Shown: piece after piece, positions 39,449-48,106 of the stretch | Position numbering within the stretch: the stretch's first letter is position 1 | Layout of the letters: every line of letters starts with the position of its first letter | NCBI RefSeq assembly: GCF_017308975.1 | Contig: NZ_JADWPD010000006.1 | Coordinates: 124,001-188,000 of the forward strand | DNA length: 64,000 bases | Reading direction: 5' to 3' | From: Amycolatopsis sp. MtRt-6 | GTDB taxonomy: Bacteria > Actinomycetota > Actinomycetes > Mycobacteriales > Pseudonocardiaceae | Program-made: the position numbers and the translations under genes | The notes under the pieces: generated by a model | Seen by the model: only the letters and a program-made list of their open reading frames with translations | The model's database searches: none | Told to the model about the DNA's origin: nothing

Positions 39449-39464
39449 TCGAACAGATGTTCGA
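39449..39464. promoter_or_regulatory. LexA (SOS) box of the imuA'-imuB-dnaE2 operon
   Basis: TCGAACAGATGTTCGA is a perfect TCGAAC-N4-GTTCGA palindrome, 99 bp before the imuA' start and 38 bp after the small 39264 gene. In mycobacteria the equivalent genes are LexA/RecA-controlled. A TTGACT hexamer lies at 39434-39439, just upstream, as a possible -35 element. Confidence 0.92.
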
Positions 39465-39563
39465 CGTGATACCGCCGCCTTCCCCGCGGCGGACCAGTGC
39501 CGTCGGTCGCGTTTTGGGAGAGGCCCGACCGCCGGCCCAGTCCGTGGTGGGGAGGTGCGTGCG

Positions 39564-40256
39564 GTGACCGCTGTGGTGGAGCCGCCGGTGGCCCTGCTGG
39601 CGGCCCTGCCCGGGGTCAGCACGGCGAGCCGGGTGGCGTCGCGAGCGTCGCAGGCCGGGCGGGCCCGGGTGCTTCCGGTCGTCCCGGCGCTGGCCGGGCT
39701 GCTGCCCGACACCGGGCTCCGGCGCGGGAGCACGGTGGCGGTCCACGGGGGAACCTCGGTGCTGCTCGCCCTCCTCGCCGCGGCCACGGCGGCGGGTTCC
39801 TGGGCGGCGGCGGTCGGCATGCCCTCCCTGGGCGTCGCGGCGGCGGCCGAGTACGGCGTGGACGTCACCCGCCTGGCCCTGGTCCCGCACCCGGGAGTCG
39901 AGCTCCCGGCGGTGGCGGCGGCGCTGCTGGACGGCGTGGACCTGGTGGCCCTCCAACCGGAGACGCTGCAGCCCGCGGTGGCGCGCCGGCTGTCGGCCCG
40001 GGCCCGGCACCGCGGCGCGGTGCTGCTGTCCGCGGGCGCTTGGCCCGGGGCGGACGTGGAGCTTTCGTGCCGTCGTGGGCCCTGGTCCGGCCCTGCCGAC
40101 GGATACGGACACCTCGAGTCCCGCCAGGTCGAGATCCGAGCCCACGGCCGCGGCGCGGCGGCCCGCCCGGCCTCGGTTGCGCTGCACCTCCCGTCCGCGG
40201 ACGGCACGGTGACCAGCGTGGTCCCGTCGCCCTCGCTGCGCGAGGCCACCGCATGA
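39564..40256 (+). CDS. ImuA'-like mutasome accessory protein
   Basis: 230 residues from GTG 39564, with GGAGG 8 bp upstream; GTG 39555 is too close to that site. The protein is a RecA-like fold with a degenerate nucleotide loop (RGSTVAVHGGTSVLLALLAA), a hydrophobic beta-strand core (WAAAVGMPSLGVAAAAEYGV) and DLVALQPETLQPAVARRLSA. In M. tuberculosis ImuA' (Rv3395c), ImuB and DnaE2 form the SOS mutasome, and the order here agrees: LexA box, this gene, imuB, dnaE2. ImuA' proteins are RecA-like but lack ATPase motifs, as here. The gene symbol is left open because the family is weakly conserved. Confidence 0.75.
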   Translation: MTAVVEPPVALLAALPGVSTASRVASRASQAGRARVLPVVPALAGLLPDTGLRRGSTVAVHGGTSVLLALLAAATAAGSWAAAVGMPSLGVAAAAEYGVDVTRLALVPHPGVELPAVAAALLDGVDLVALQPETLQPAVARRLSARARHRGAVLLSAGAWPGADVELSCRRGPWSGPADGYGHLESRQVEIRAHGRGAAARPASVALHLPSADGTVTSVVPSPSLREATA

Positions 40257-40294
40257 ACACCCACCCCCGCCCACCCCACCCGCGCAACCCCACT

Positions 40295-40798
40295 AATCCC
40301 GCGTGTGGCCCCGCCAATCACGCGAGATGCCCCTCCAATCACGCGAGATGCCTCCCCAATCACGCGAGATGCCTCCCCAATCACGCGAGATGCCTCCCCA
40401 ATCACGCGAGATGCCTCCCCAATCACGCGAGATGCCCCTCCAATCACGCGTGTGGCCTCGCCAATCACGCGAGATCCGCGCCCAATCACGCCAGTTACGG
40501 CTCCAATCACGCGAGTTCGGGTCCTGATCACGTGGGATCGGTCCTTGGCCACGCGAGCCGACCGGCCACGGACGCCGGCCGAGCCGCCGGGTGCGGGAGC
40601 CGACCGCTTGGGTGCGTTGGCCGACGCTTCGGATACGCGGGCCGACCGTTTGGGTGCGCGGGCCGACCGCTTGGGTGCGTTGGCCGACGCTTCGGGTACG
40701 CGAGCCGACCACTTGGGCACGCGGGCCGACCGCCTGGGCGCACCGGCCAACCCGCCGGGTACGCGAGCCAGGTACCCCGGCACGCGGGCCGACTCCAC
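40295..40798. repeat. 504-bp tandem array of 24 repeats of 21 bp
   Basis: It fills most of the 586-bp gap between imuA' and imuB. The period is exactly 21 bp throughout, with phase kept from the first unit at 40295 to the last ending at 40798. The first half has units of the type AATCACGCGAGATGCCTCCCC (four identical, 40337-40420), the second half of the type GGGTACGCGAGCCGACCACTT. A shared ACGCG core runs through most units. Because 21 is divisible by 3 and stops are rare, most frames stay open as heptad-repeat peptides. The imuB frame is stopped at 40525-40527, so imuB cannot extend over the array. No spacers exist, so it is not CRISPR. Confidence 0.9.
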
Positions 40799-40842
40799 CA
40801 CCTCCGCCCGCGTCGCCCGCGCGGCCGGGTCCGGGAGGCCTC

Positions 40843-42468
40843 ATGACCGTCCCCACCCAACGCGGCACCCCCGCCACCCCCACCCGCATGCTGGTCCTCT
40901 GGTGCCCGGACTGGCCCGCCGTCTCCGCGGCTGCCGTCAACCACCTTGCCGCCGACCACCCCGTTGGTGTCTTCACCGCCAACCGGGTCGTGGCCTGCAA
41001 TGCCGTCGCCCGGCGGGGTGGTGTCCGGCGGGGGATGCGGCGGCGGGACGCCCAGTCGAACTGTCCCGAACTCGCCGTCTTCGCGGCCGACGACGGGCGG
41101 GACGCCCGGCTGTTCGAAGACGTCGCGCGTGCCGTCGAAGGGCTTGTTGTCGGGGTCGAGGTCGTGCGGCCCGGGCTCGTCGCCGTTCCCGTCGATGGGG
41201 CCGCCCGGTACTTCGGCGGGGAACACGCGCTCGTCGAACGGCTCCTCGACCAGGTCTCCGCCGCGGCCGGGGTCGAATGCCAGGTCGGAATTGCCGACGG
41301 CCTCTTCGCCGCGACGCTCGCCGCGCGCCTTGGCACCTTCGTCGAACCCGGGCGGGCCGCCGACTTCCTCGCGCCGCTTCCGGTCACCGAGCTCGACCAG
41401 CCCGGTGCCGAGCGCGCGGAGCTCGTCGACCTGCTGCGCCGGCTCGGGCTGAAGACGCTCGGCGCCTTCGCCGCCCTGCCGGAACGCGACGTCGCCAACC
41501 GCTTCGGTGCCGCCGGGCTGCTCGCCCACCGGCTGGCGCGCGGCCACTCCGAACGGCCGCCGCTGCGCCGCCGTCCGCCTCCCGATCTTGCCCTCGCCGA
41601 GGAGTTCGACCCCGTCGTCGAACGCGTCGACGTCGCCGCCTTCCTGGCCAAGGACCTCGCGACGCGGTTCTGCGCGGCCCTCGCCGGGCACGGCCTCGCC
41701 TGCACCCGGCTCGGCATCTACGCCGTCACCGAAGAAGGCGAACACCTCGGCCGGGCGTGGCGGTGCGCGGAACCGCTGACGCCCGCCGGCGTCGCCGATC
41801 GCGTGCGCTGGCAGTTCGAGGGCTGGCTGCGGGCCGCGTCCGGGCAGCGGCCGACCTCCGGCGTCGTGCGGCTGCGGCTCGAACCCGAAGAGGTCGTCGA
41901 AGGGCGGTCACTGCAGCTCGACCTCTGGCGCAACGGCGGCAAAGGCGGCTCCGGCGGCTCCGGCGACGAAGACGAGCGCGCGGCCCGCGCGTTCGTGCGG
42001 GTCCAAGGACTGCTCGGGCCCGAAGGCGTGCTCACCCCGGTGCTCGACGGCGGCCGCGACCCCGCGGGCCGAGTCCGGCTGGTGCCGTGGGGTGACCCGC
42101 GCGAGCGGACGACGCCGCCGGACGCGACCTGGCCGGGGCGGCTGCCGTCCCCGTCGCCCGCGACGGTCCTCGCCCGGCCGGTGCCGGCGCAGGTCTTCGA
42201 CGACGACGGCCGCGCCGTCGGGGTCACCGCCCGCGACCGGATGACGTCGCCCCCGCGCCGGCTGAGCATCGCGGGCGGCGCGGGCCGGGAGGTCGTCGCC
42301 TGGGCGGGCCCGTGGCCACTGGCGGGCGACCGCCGGCAGCCGGGGCCACGACGGGCGCGCCTGCAGCTGGTGCTGGCCGGCGAAGGCGACGAGCCGCCCG
42401 AAGCGGTGCTGGTGCACTGCGCGGGTACGGAAAATCCACTGTGGACGGTCGAGGGAGTGTACGACTGA
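40843..42468 (+). CDS. imuB: ImuB, Y-family polymerase-like protein
   Basis: 541 residues from ATG 40843, preceded by GGGAGG. The Y-family fold is visible (RMLVLWCPDWPAVSAAA, RRGMRRRDAQSNCPE, VPVDGAARYFGGEHALVERL, HhH-type LKTLGAFAALPERDV), but the SxDE-type catalytic site reads VDGAAR, so polymerase activity is not expected; ImuB acts as a scaffold. QLDLW (residues 358-362) matches the sliding-clamp-binding consensus, as expected for the link to the beta clamp. The C-terminal third has DnaE2-associated sequences. It follows the repeat array and precedes the small 42471 gene by 2 bp. Confidence 0.93.
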   Translation: MTVPTQRGTPATPTRMLVLWCPDWPAVSAAAVNHLAADHPVGVFTANRVVACNAVARRGGVRRGMRRRDAQSNCPELAVFAADDGRDARLFEDVARAVEGLVVGVEVVRPGLVAVPVDGAARYFGGEHALVERLLDQVSAAAGVECQVGIADGLFAATLAARLGTFVEPGRAADFLAPLPVTELDQPGAERAELVDLLRRLGLKTLGAFAALPERDVANRFGAAGLLAHRLARGHSERPPLRRRPPPDLALAEEFDPVVERVDVAAFLAKDLATRFCAALAGHGLACTRLGIYAVTEEGEHLGRAWRCAEPLTPAGVADRVRWQFEGWLRAASGQRPTSGVVRLRLEPEEVVEGRSLQLDLWRNGGKGGSGGSGDEDERAARAFVRVQGLLGPEGVLTPVLDGGRDPAGRVRLVPWGDPRERTTPPDATWPGRLPSPSPATVLARPVPAQVFDDDGRAVGVTARDRMTSPPRRLSIAGGAGREVVAWAGPWPLAGDRRQPGPRRARLQLVLAGEGDEPPEAVLVHCAGTENPLWTVEGVYD

Positions 42469-42470
42469 GC

Positions 42471-42842
42471 ATGGACGAGAACTACGCACGACGGCTGCGG
42501 AACTGGCTGCGCGCTGAACCCGGCGGCACGTCGGAAGAGCGCGAGTGGCTGCGCGGGATTCCCGAGCCGGCCTCGGACGAGCCGGCGGATACGCCCGACC
42601 GGTGGACGGTGCGGGGGCAGCTGCCGGAGGAACACGACTGGGTCTGCCCGGTGATCACGCTGCCGGTCCCGCGCCCGTCCCGGGAAAACGGCTGCCGCGT
42701 CAGCGGAATCGAACTCAGCTGGGAGGCAGCGAGCCCGATGACCGACGCCGAGGCCCGGTCCCGCTGGAACCACCCCACCAACTGGCACCGCCGCCGCGCC
42801 GCCGAGGAACAACGCCGGCGAGACGAGCCCGGGAGCCGCTGA
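42471..42842 (+). CDS. Unknown protein encoded between imuB and dnaE2
   Basis: 123 residues from ATG 42471, 2 bp after the imuB stop; its own stop is immediately followed by the dnaE2 ATG. It reads MDENYARRLRNWLRAEPGG, then SEEREWLRGIP, PVITLPVPRPSRENG and SRWNHPTNWHRRRAAEEQ, with an acidic/basic mixture and no recognised domain. Such tight spacing means it is co-translated with the mutasome. In M. tuberculosis dnaE2 lies elsewhere and no such gene is present there, as far as I recall. It may be a new mutasome part or a folding/loading factor (inference). Confidence 0.8.
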   Translation: MDENYARRLRNWLRAEPGGTSEEREWLRGIPEPASDEPADTPDRWTVRGQLPEEHDWVCPVITLPVPRPSRENGCRVSGIELSWEAASPMTDAEARSRWNHPTNWHRRRAAEEQRRRDEPGSR

Positions 42843-45800
42843 ATGGGCTGGAACAACCCACCCGTCCGCTGGAAGGACCTCGCCCGGACCCTCGCCGGCG
42901 GCGTCCCCCCGGGCGACCACGGTGACAGCCCCGCCTGGGCCCGGCGCCGCGAGGGCTACCAACGGCCCGGCGACCTCCCCACCCGGCGCAACGACGACGG
43001 CGCCGAAACCGTCCGCGTCCCCTACGCCGAGCTGCACTGCCACTCCAACTTCAGCTTCCTCGACGGCGCCAGCCACCCCGAAGAGCTCGTCGAAGAGGCC
43101 GCGCGCCTCCAGCTCGACGCCATCGCCCTCACCGACCACGACGGCATGTACGGCGTCGTCCGCTTCGCCGAGGCCGCCCGGGAACTCGGCGTCGACACCG
43201 TCTTCGGCACCGAACTCAGCTTCGGCCTCCAGGGGCCGCAAAACGGCGTTCCCGACCCGGAAGGCGAGCACCTCCTGCTGCTCGCCCGCGGCGACCAGGG
43301 CTACCGGGCCCTCTGCCGCGCCATCACCGCCGGCCAGATCCACCACCAGGCCGAAAAAGGACGGCCGATCTACGACCTCGGCGCGGTCGCCGAGGAGGTC
43401 GCCGGGCAGTGCGTGGTGCTGACGGGCTGCCGCAAAGGCGCGGTGCGCTCGGCCCTCGTCACGCACGGCCCGGCGGCCGCGGCGGAAAAACTCAAAGAAC
43501 TGACCGACCGCTTCGGCCACGACAACGTCTACGTCGAGCTCACCGACCACCGCCAGCCCCTCGACAGCACCCACAACGATCTCCTGACGCAGCTCGCCGG
43601 CGAACTGAAGCTCCCGACCGTCGCCACCACCGCCGCCCACTACGCCCGGCCCGAACGCGCCTCGCTCGCCGACGCCCTCGCCGCGATCCGGGCGCGGCGG
43701 GGGATCGACGAGCTCGAGGGCTGGCTGCCCGCCGCCGGCACGGCCTTCCTGCGCAGCGGCGCCGAAATGGACGTCCTGTTCCGGCGCTACCCCGGCGCGG
43801 TCCGGCGCAGTGCCCTGCTGGGCATGGAATGCGCTTTCCCGCTGAAGCTGATCGCGCCCGAGCTGCCGCCCTTCGACGTCCCCGAGGGCTACACCGAGAC
43901 GACCTACCTGCGGAAGCTCACCGAAGAAGGCGCGCAGGAGCGCTTCAAAGGCAAGCCGCACGAAGAAAAGGCGAATAAGCAGATCGAGCACGAGCTCGCC
44001 ATCATCGAAGAGCTCGGCTTCCCCGGCTACTTCCTGATCGTCTGGGACATCGTCCGGTTCTGCAACGACAACAACATCCTCTGCCAGGGCCGCGGCTCGG
44101 CCGCCAACTCCGCCGTCTGCTACGCGCTCGGCATCACGAAGGTCGACTCCGTCGCCTACGAACTGCTCTTCGAGCGCTTCCTCGCCCCGGACCGCGACGG
44201 CTACCCCGACATCGACCTCGACATCGAGTCCGACCGCCGCGAGGAGGCCATCCAGTACGTCTTCCGGAAACACGGCAGGCTGCGGACCGCCCAGGTCGCG
44301 AACGTGATCACCTACCGCGCCCGCTCGGCCGTCCGCGACGCCGCGCGGGCACTGGGCTACTCGCCGGGCCAGCAGGACGCCTGGAGCAAGCAGATCGACC
44401 CCTGGGGTTCCTTGCAGAGCAACGAAAAGAACCACGACCACGACATCCCGGACGACGTCGTGCAGCTCGCCTTCGCGCTCGAGGACTTCCCGCGCCACCT
44501 GGGCATCCACTCCGGCGGCATGGTCATGTGCGCCGAGCCGGTGAGCCAGGTCGTCCCGGTCGAGTGGGCGCGGATGGCCGACCGCAGCGTGATCCAGTGG
44601 GAAAAGGAGGACTGCGCCGCCGCCGGGCTGGTCAAGTTCGACCTGCTCGGCCTCGGCATGCTCTCGGCGCTGCACTACATGATCGACCTCGTCGCCGAGC
44701 ACAAGGGCAAGAAGGTCGACCTGGCCGAGCTCGACCTCGCCGACCAGAAGATCTACGACATGCTCTGCCGCGCCGACGCGATCGGCGTCTTCCAGGTGGA
44801 AAGCCGCGCCCAGCTGGCGACGCTGCCGCGGCTGCAACCGCGCGAGTTCTACGACCTCGCCGTCGAGGTCGCGCTCATCCGGCCCGGCCCGATCCAGGGC
44901 GGCTCGGTGCACCCGTACATCCGCCGCAAGCAGGGCCGCGAAGAGTGGAGCTACGACCACCCGCTGCTGGAAAAGGCGCTGCACAAGACCAAGGGCGTGC
45001 CGCTGTTCCAGGAGCAGATGATGCAGATCGCGCTGGACGTCGCCAGCTTCACGGCGGCGGAAGCCGACCAGTTGCGGCACGCGATGGGCTCGAAGCGCTC
45101 GGACCGGAAGATGGAGCGGCTGCGGCAGCGGTTCCTCGCGGGTGCCGCCGCGAACGGCGTCGACGACGAGCTCGCGCAGAAGATCTTCCTGAAGCTCAAG
45201 GCGTTCGCGAACTTCGGCTTCCCCGAGAGCCACGCGCTGAGCTTCGCGCACCTCGTCTTTTCGAGCGCCTACTTCAAGTTCTACCACCCGGACGCGTTCC
45301 TGGCGGGCCTGCTGCGCGCGCAGCCGATGGGCTTCTACTCCCCGCAGTCACTGGTCGCCGACGCGCGGCGCCACGGCGTCACCGTGCACGGCCCGGACAT
45401 CAACCGCAGCCTGCCGCACGCCACGCTGGAGGCGGGCACCGGGGAGTTCCACGACGTGCGCACCGGGCTGAGCACTGTGCGCAAGATCGGTGAAGACCTC
45501 GCGAAGCGGATCGTGGCCGAGCGGGCGGACAACGGCGAGTACCGCGACACGGCCGACGTCGCCCGCCGCGTCCGGCTCACCACACCCCAGCTCGAAGCGC
45601 TCGCCACGGCCGGGGCGTTCGCCGGTTTCGGCGGGGATCGCCGTCAGGCGCTGTGGATCGCGGGCGCGGTCGCGGGCGAACGCCCGGAGAAGCTGCCCGG
45701 CCTGGTCGGCGCGCCGGCGCCGGTGCTGCCCGGGATGGACGGGCTCGACGTCGCGGCGGCGGACGTCTGGGCCACCGGGGTGTCGCCGGACAGCTACCCG

Positions 45801-46148
45801 ACCCAGTTCATCCGCGACCGCCTCGACGAGCTCGGCGTCGTCCCGGCGAGCGGCCTGGCCGAACTCGACGACGGCGCGCGCGTGCTGATCGGCGGCGCGG
45901 TCACGCACCGGCAGCGCCCGGCGACCGCGGGCGGCGTCACCTTCCTCAACATCGAGGACGAAACGGGGATGGTCAACGTGATCTGCACGCTCGGCCTCTG
46001 GCAGCGCTACCACCGGGTCGCGCGCGGCAGCCCGGCGCTGCTGATCCGCGGGGTGGTGGAGAAGGCCGACGGCGTGGTCAGCGTCCTCGCCCACCGCGTC
46101 GAGCCGCTGCCGATGCGCATCAAGGCGAAGTCGCGGGACTTCCGGTGA
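42843..46148 (+). CDS. dnaE2: Error-prone DNA polymerase III alpha-type subunit DnaE2
   Basis: 1101 residues from ATG 42843, directly after the 42471 gene stop. The N-terminal PHP domain (AELHCHSNFSFLDGASHPEE, ALTDHDGMYGVVRFAEAARE) is followed by the C-family polymerase with PDIDLDIES (Asp456 and Asp458, catalytic) and GRGSAANSAVCYALGI. The HhH and OB regions follow (FLNIEDETGMVNVICTLG), with no classical dnaE C-terminal tau-binding extension. DnaE2 carries out the mutagenic lesion bypass of the SOS mutasome, relying on ImuB and ImuA'. Its last 29 bp overlap the convergent methyltransferase gene. Confidence 0.96.
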   Translation: MGWNNPPVRWKDLARTLAGGVPPGDHGDSPAWARRREGYQRPGDLPTRRNDDGAETVRVPYAELHCHSNFSFLDGASHPEELVEEAARLQLDAIALTDHDGMYGVVRFAEAARELGVDTVFGTELSFGLQGPQNGVPDPEGEHLLLLARGDQGYRALCRAITAGQIHHQAEKGRPIYDLGAVAEEVAGQCVVLTGCRKGAVRSALVTHGPAAAAEKLKELTDRFGHDNVYVELTDHRQPLDSTHNDLLTQLAGELKLPTVATTAAHYARPERASLADALAAIRARRGIDELEGWLPAAGTAFLRSGAEMDVLFRRYPGAVRRSALLGMECAFPLKLIAPELPPFDVPEGYTETTYLRKLTEEGAQERFKGKPHEEKANKQIEHELAIIEELGFPGYFLIVWDIVRFCNDNNILCQGRGSAANSAVCYALGITKVDSVAYELLFERFLAPDRDGYPDIDLDIESDRREEAIQYVFRKHGRLRTAQVANVITYRARSAVRDAARALGYSPGQQDAWSKQIDPWGSLQSNEKNHDHDIPDDVVQLAFALEDFPRHLGIHSGGMVMCAEPVSQVVPVEWARMADRSVIQWEKEDCAAAGLVKFDLLGLGMLSALHYMIDLVAEHKGKKVDLAELDLADQKIYDMLCRADAIGVFQVESRAQLATLPRLQPREFYDLAVEVALIRPGPIQGGSVHPYIRRKQGREEWSYDHPLLEKALHKTKGVPLFQEQMMQIALDVASFTAAEADQLRHAMGSKRSDRKMERLRQRFLAGAAANGVDDELAQKIFLKLKAFANFGFPESHALSFAHLVFSSAYFKFYHPDAFLAGLLRAQPMGFYSPQSLVADARRHGVTVHGPDINRSLPHATLEAGTGEFHDVRTGLSTVRKIGEDLAKRIVAERADNGEYRDTADVARRVRLTTPQLEALATAGAFAGFGGDRRQALWIAGAVAGERPEKLPGLVGAPAPVLPGMDGLDVAAADVWATGVSPDSYPTQFIRDRLDELGVVPASGLAELDDGARVLIGGAVTHRQRPATAGGVTFLNIEDETGMVNVICTLGLWQRYHRVARGSPALLIRGVVEKADGVVSVLAHRVEPLPMRIKAKSRDFR

Positions 46149-46869
46149 GGGGCCGCCGGGCGATCGTGACGATCTCGGGGCTGGTGCCGGTCACCGGCGA
46201 GCGGTCCCAGTAGCCGTACTGCTCGTCGACGACCAGCCCGGTTTCTTCGACGAACGCGTTCAGCGACGGGACGTCGAGGAAGCGCAGGGTGCTCTCGCTG
46301 TAGCGCGGCGCGTCCCAGTCCGGGCTTTCGTACGTCGTCGTGAAGCTGACGTACCCGTTCTCGAACGGCCCGGCGTCGTTCCACGAGCGGATGTTCCCGG
46401 CTGTCCAGACGTGGTGCGGTGTCCAGCGCTCCCAGCCGCGGGCGGCGGGGTTGCGCGTCTCGAAGCCGAACCGGCCGCCGGGCCGCAGCGCGCGGTGCAC
46501 GGCCGAGAACGCCGTGCGCAGCTCCTCGTCGGTCAGCAGCACCTGGAACGCGTGCCCGGTCATCACCGCGAGGTCGAACTCGCCGTCCCAGGACGCGGTC
46601 GACAGGTCGCCGCGCACCCACTCGATGTCGTCCCGGCGGCGGGCCTGGACGAGCATGCCCTCGGCCGGGTCGAGCCCGACGAGCCGTCCGGTGTGGCCGG
46701 ACTCGCGCGCCCAGTGCAGCAGCGAGCCGGTGCCGCAGCCGACGTCCAGCACGGACTCCGCGGCCATGATCATCGGCAGGTAGAACTCGAAGTCCCCGGC
46801 GGTTTCGCGCGGGTTGAGGGCGTCGTACAGCGAGGCGAGGCCGGCGTCGGCGTAGTGCTCGTCGGGCAT
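46120..46869 (-). CDS. Class I SAM-dependent methyltransferase
   Basis: 249 residues. The Rossmann SAM fold shows motif I VLDVGCGTGSLLHWA, the acidic residue in LVGLDPAEGML, motif II FDLAVMTGHAFQVLL and a RALRPGGRFGFETRN strand. The N-terminus (YDALNPRETAGDFEFYLPMI) resembles small-molecule methyltransferases. The acceptor is unknown. It converges on dnaE2 with a 29-bp overlap and is divergent from the VOC gene. Confidence 0.87.
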   Translation of the reverse strand: MPDEHYADAGLASLYDALNPRETAGDFEFYLPMIMAAESVLDVGCGTGSLLHWARESGHTGRLVGLDPAEGMLVQARRRDDIEWVRGDLSTASWDGEFDLAVMTGHAFQVLLTDEELRTAFSAVHRALRPGGRFGFETRNPAARGWERWTPHHVWTAGNIRSWNDAGPFENGYVSFTTTYESPDWDAPRYSESTLRFLDVPSLNAFVEETGLVVDEQYGYWDRSPVTGTSPEIVTIARRPLTGSPATSP

Positions 46870-46951
46870 GGCGTCAGCCTAGTGATCGGCAACGGACAAA
46901 TGCTGACCTATTTCGGTCGTAGGTTCGGGACAGCGAACCGAGGAGGAAAAC

Positions 46952-47434
46952 ATGGTCAACCCCGTTCCCGACGGCTACACGACGGTCACCCCGTGGATCA
47001 TCGGCCGCGACACCGCCGGCCTGCTGGACTTCCTGAAGCGGGCCTTCGACGCCGTGGAGCTGTTCCGGGTCGTCGGCGAAGACGGGAAGATCGGGCACGC
47101 CGAAGCCCGCATCGGCGACGCCGTCGTGATGGCCTTCGACAGCCGTGACCACTGGGCCGACACCCCCGCCTACCTGCGGCTCTACGTACCGGACAGCGTG
47201 GAGACCCAGCGACGGGCGATCGAAGCGGGCGCCACCGAGGTGACGCGCCAGACCGTGCTGCCGTTCGGCGACAGCGTCGGGCGGGTGCGTGACCCGTTCG
47301 GCAACCTCTGGTGGATCCACACCCACCTGGAGGACCTCGACGCGGCCGAGGTGGAGCGCCGCTCGCAGCTGCCCGAGTACATCGAGGCGATGAACTACGT
47401 CCAGAGCGCGGAGCTGGTCAACGGCCGTCCATAG
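46952..47434 (+). CDS. VOC-superfamily (PhnB-like) protein
   Basis: 160 residues from ATG 46952, with GGAGGAAA upstream. A VOC fold is visible: TTVTPWIIGRDTAGLLDFLK, KIGHAEARIGDAVVMAFD, YLRLYVPDSVE and VGRVRDPFGNLWWIHTH, where the paired beta-alpha-beta units and the His/Glu positions suggest a metal site. It resembles PhnB-like or glyoxalase-related proteins of unknown substrate. It is the only gene between the methyltransferase and the pentapeptide gene. Confidence 0.85.
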   Translation: MVNPVPDGYTTVTPWIIGRDTAGLLDFLKRAFDAVELFRVVGEDGKIGHAEARIGDAVVMAFDSRDHWADTPAYLRLYVPDSVETQRRAIEAGATEVTRQTVLPFGDSVGRVRDPFGNLWWIHTHLEDLDAAEVERRSQLPEYIEAMNYVQSAELVNGRP

Positions 47435-47478
47435 TGGACGGACGCGGCGCCCGGCGGGCCGTGTGGCACGCTGGGCCC

Positions 47479-48066
47479 GTGCTGGAGACCGGGGAGGACT
47501 ACCGCGAAGCGGTGTTGTCCGGGCAGTGGTGGGAAAAGCGGCGGTTCACCGGCTGCGACTTCACCGGCGCGGACCTGAGCGGGCTGCGGACGCGCGGCTG
47601 CACCTTCGACGACTGCGTGTTCACGCGGGCCGACCTGGCGCGCTCGCGGCACGACGCGTCCGCGTTCCGCTCGTGCACCTTCGACCGCACGGTGCTCGTC
47701 GAAAGCCGCTGGACGGCGTGTTCGCTGCTCGGGTCTTCGTTCAGCGACAGCGGGTTCGGCGGGATCGCGCTCACCGAGTGCGATCTTTCCCTCGCGTCGC
47801 TGGCGAAGGCGCGCCTGCGCAAGCTCGGGCTGTCGGGCCTGCGGCTGCGGGAAGCCAACCTGACCGAAGCCGACCTCACCGGCGCCGACCTCCGCGGCAG
47901 CGACCTGACGGGTGCCCGCCTGCAGGGCGCGAAGCTCGAGGGCGCCGACCTGCGCGGGGCGCGCCTCGACGCGAACGCCCTGGTCCAGGCCGACCTGCGG
48001 GGTGCGGAGGTCGACGTCGAAACGGCGATCGCCTTCGCCGCCGCGCACGGGCTGGTCGTCCGCTGA
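47479..48066 (+). CDS. Pentapeptide repeat protein
   Basis: 195 residues from GTG 47479; GTG 47461 is an alternative. From residue 25 to about 175 nearly every fifth position is Leu or Phe in A(D/N)LXX units: CDFTGADLSGLRTRGCTF, ANLTEADLTGADLRGSDL and ADLRGARLDANALVQADLRG. This folds as a right-handed quadrilateral beta-helix. Some such proteins protect DNA gyrase from quinolones by mimicking DNA; most have no known role. A hairpin terminator follows the stop. Confidence 0.88.
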   Translation: MLETGEDYREAVLSGQWWEKRRFTGCDFTGADLSGLRTRGCTFDDCVFTRADLARSRHDASAFRSCTFDRTVLVESRWTACSLLGSSFSDSGFGGIALTECDLSLASLAKARLRKLGLSGLRLREANLTEADLTGADLRGSDLTGARLQGAKLEGADLRGARLDANALVQADLRGAEVDVETAIAFAAAHGLVVR

Positions 48067-48072
48067 AACGAC

Positions 48073-48099
48073 GAAGGCCCCGGCAGCGCCGGGGCCTTC
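48073..48099. terminator. Bidirectional hairpin terminator
   Basis: A perfect 12-bp stem, GAAGGCCCCGGC (48073-48084) with 48088-48099, and a 3-base loop, lies between the convergent ends of the pentapeptide gene (48066) and the TNT gene (48107). Confidence 0.85.
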
Positions 48100-48106
48100 G
48101 CAGCAC

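Noticed and set aside
40295..40798. CRISPR array
   Set aside because: Repeats are directly adjacent with no unique spacers and no cas genes are nearby.
40305..42095. Heptad-repeat protein encoded by the 21-bp array
   Set aside because: The frame continues into imuB in the wrong frame, and there is no ribosome site; the 21-bp period keeps most frames open by itself.
41718..45287. A 1189-residue open frame antisense to imuB and dnaE2
   Set aside because: It is a shadow of dnaE2: low-complexity Val/Glu/Asp/Arg composition, no motif, no ribosome site; the DnaE2 motifs are on the plus strand.
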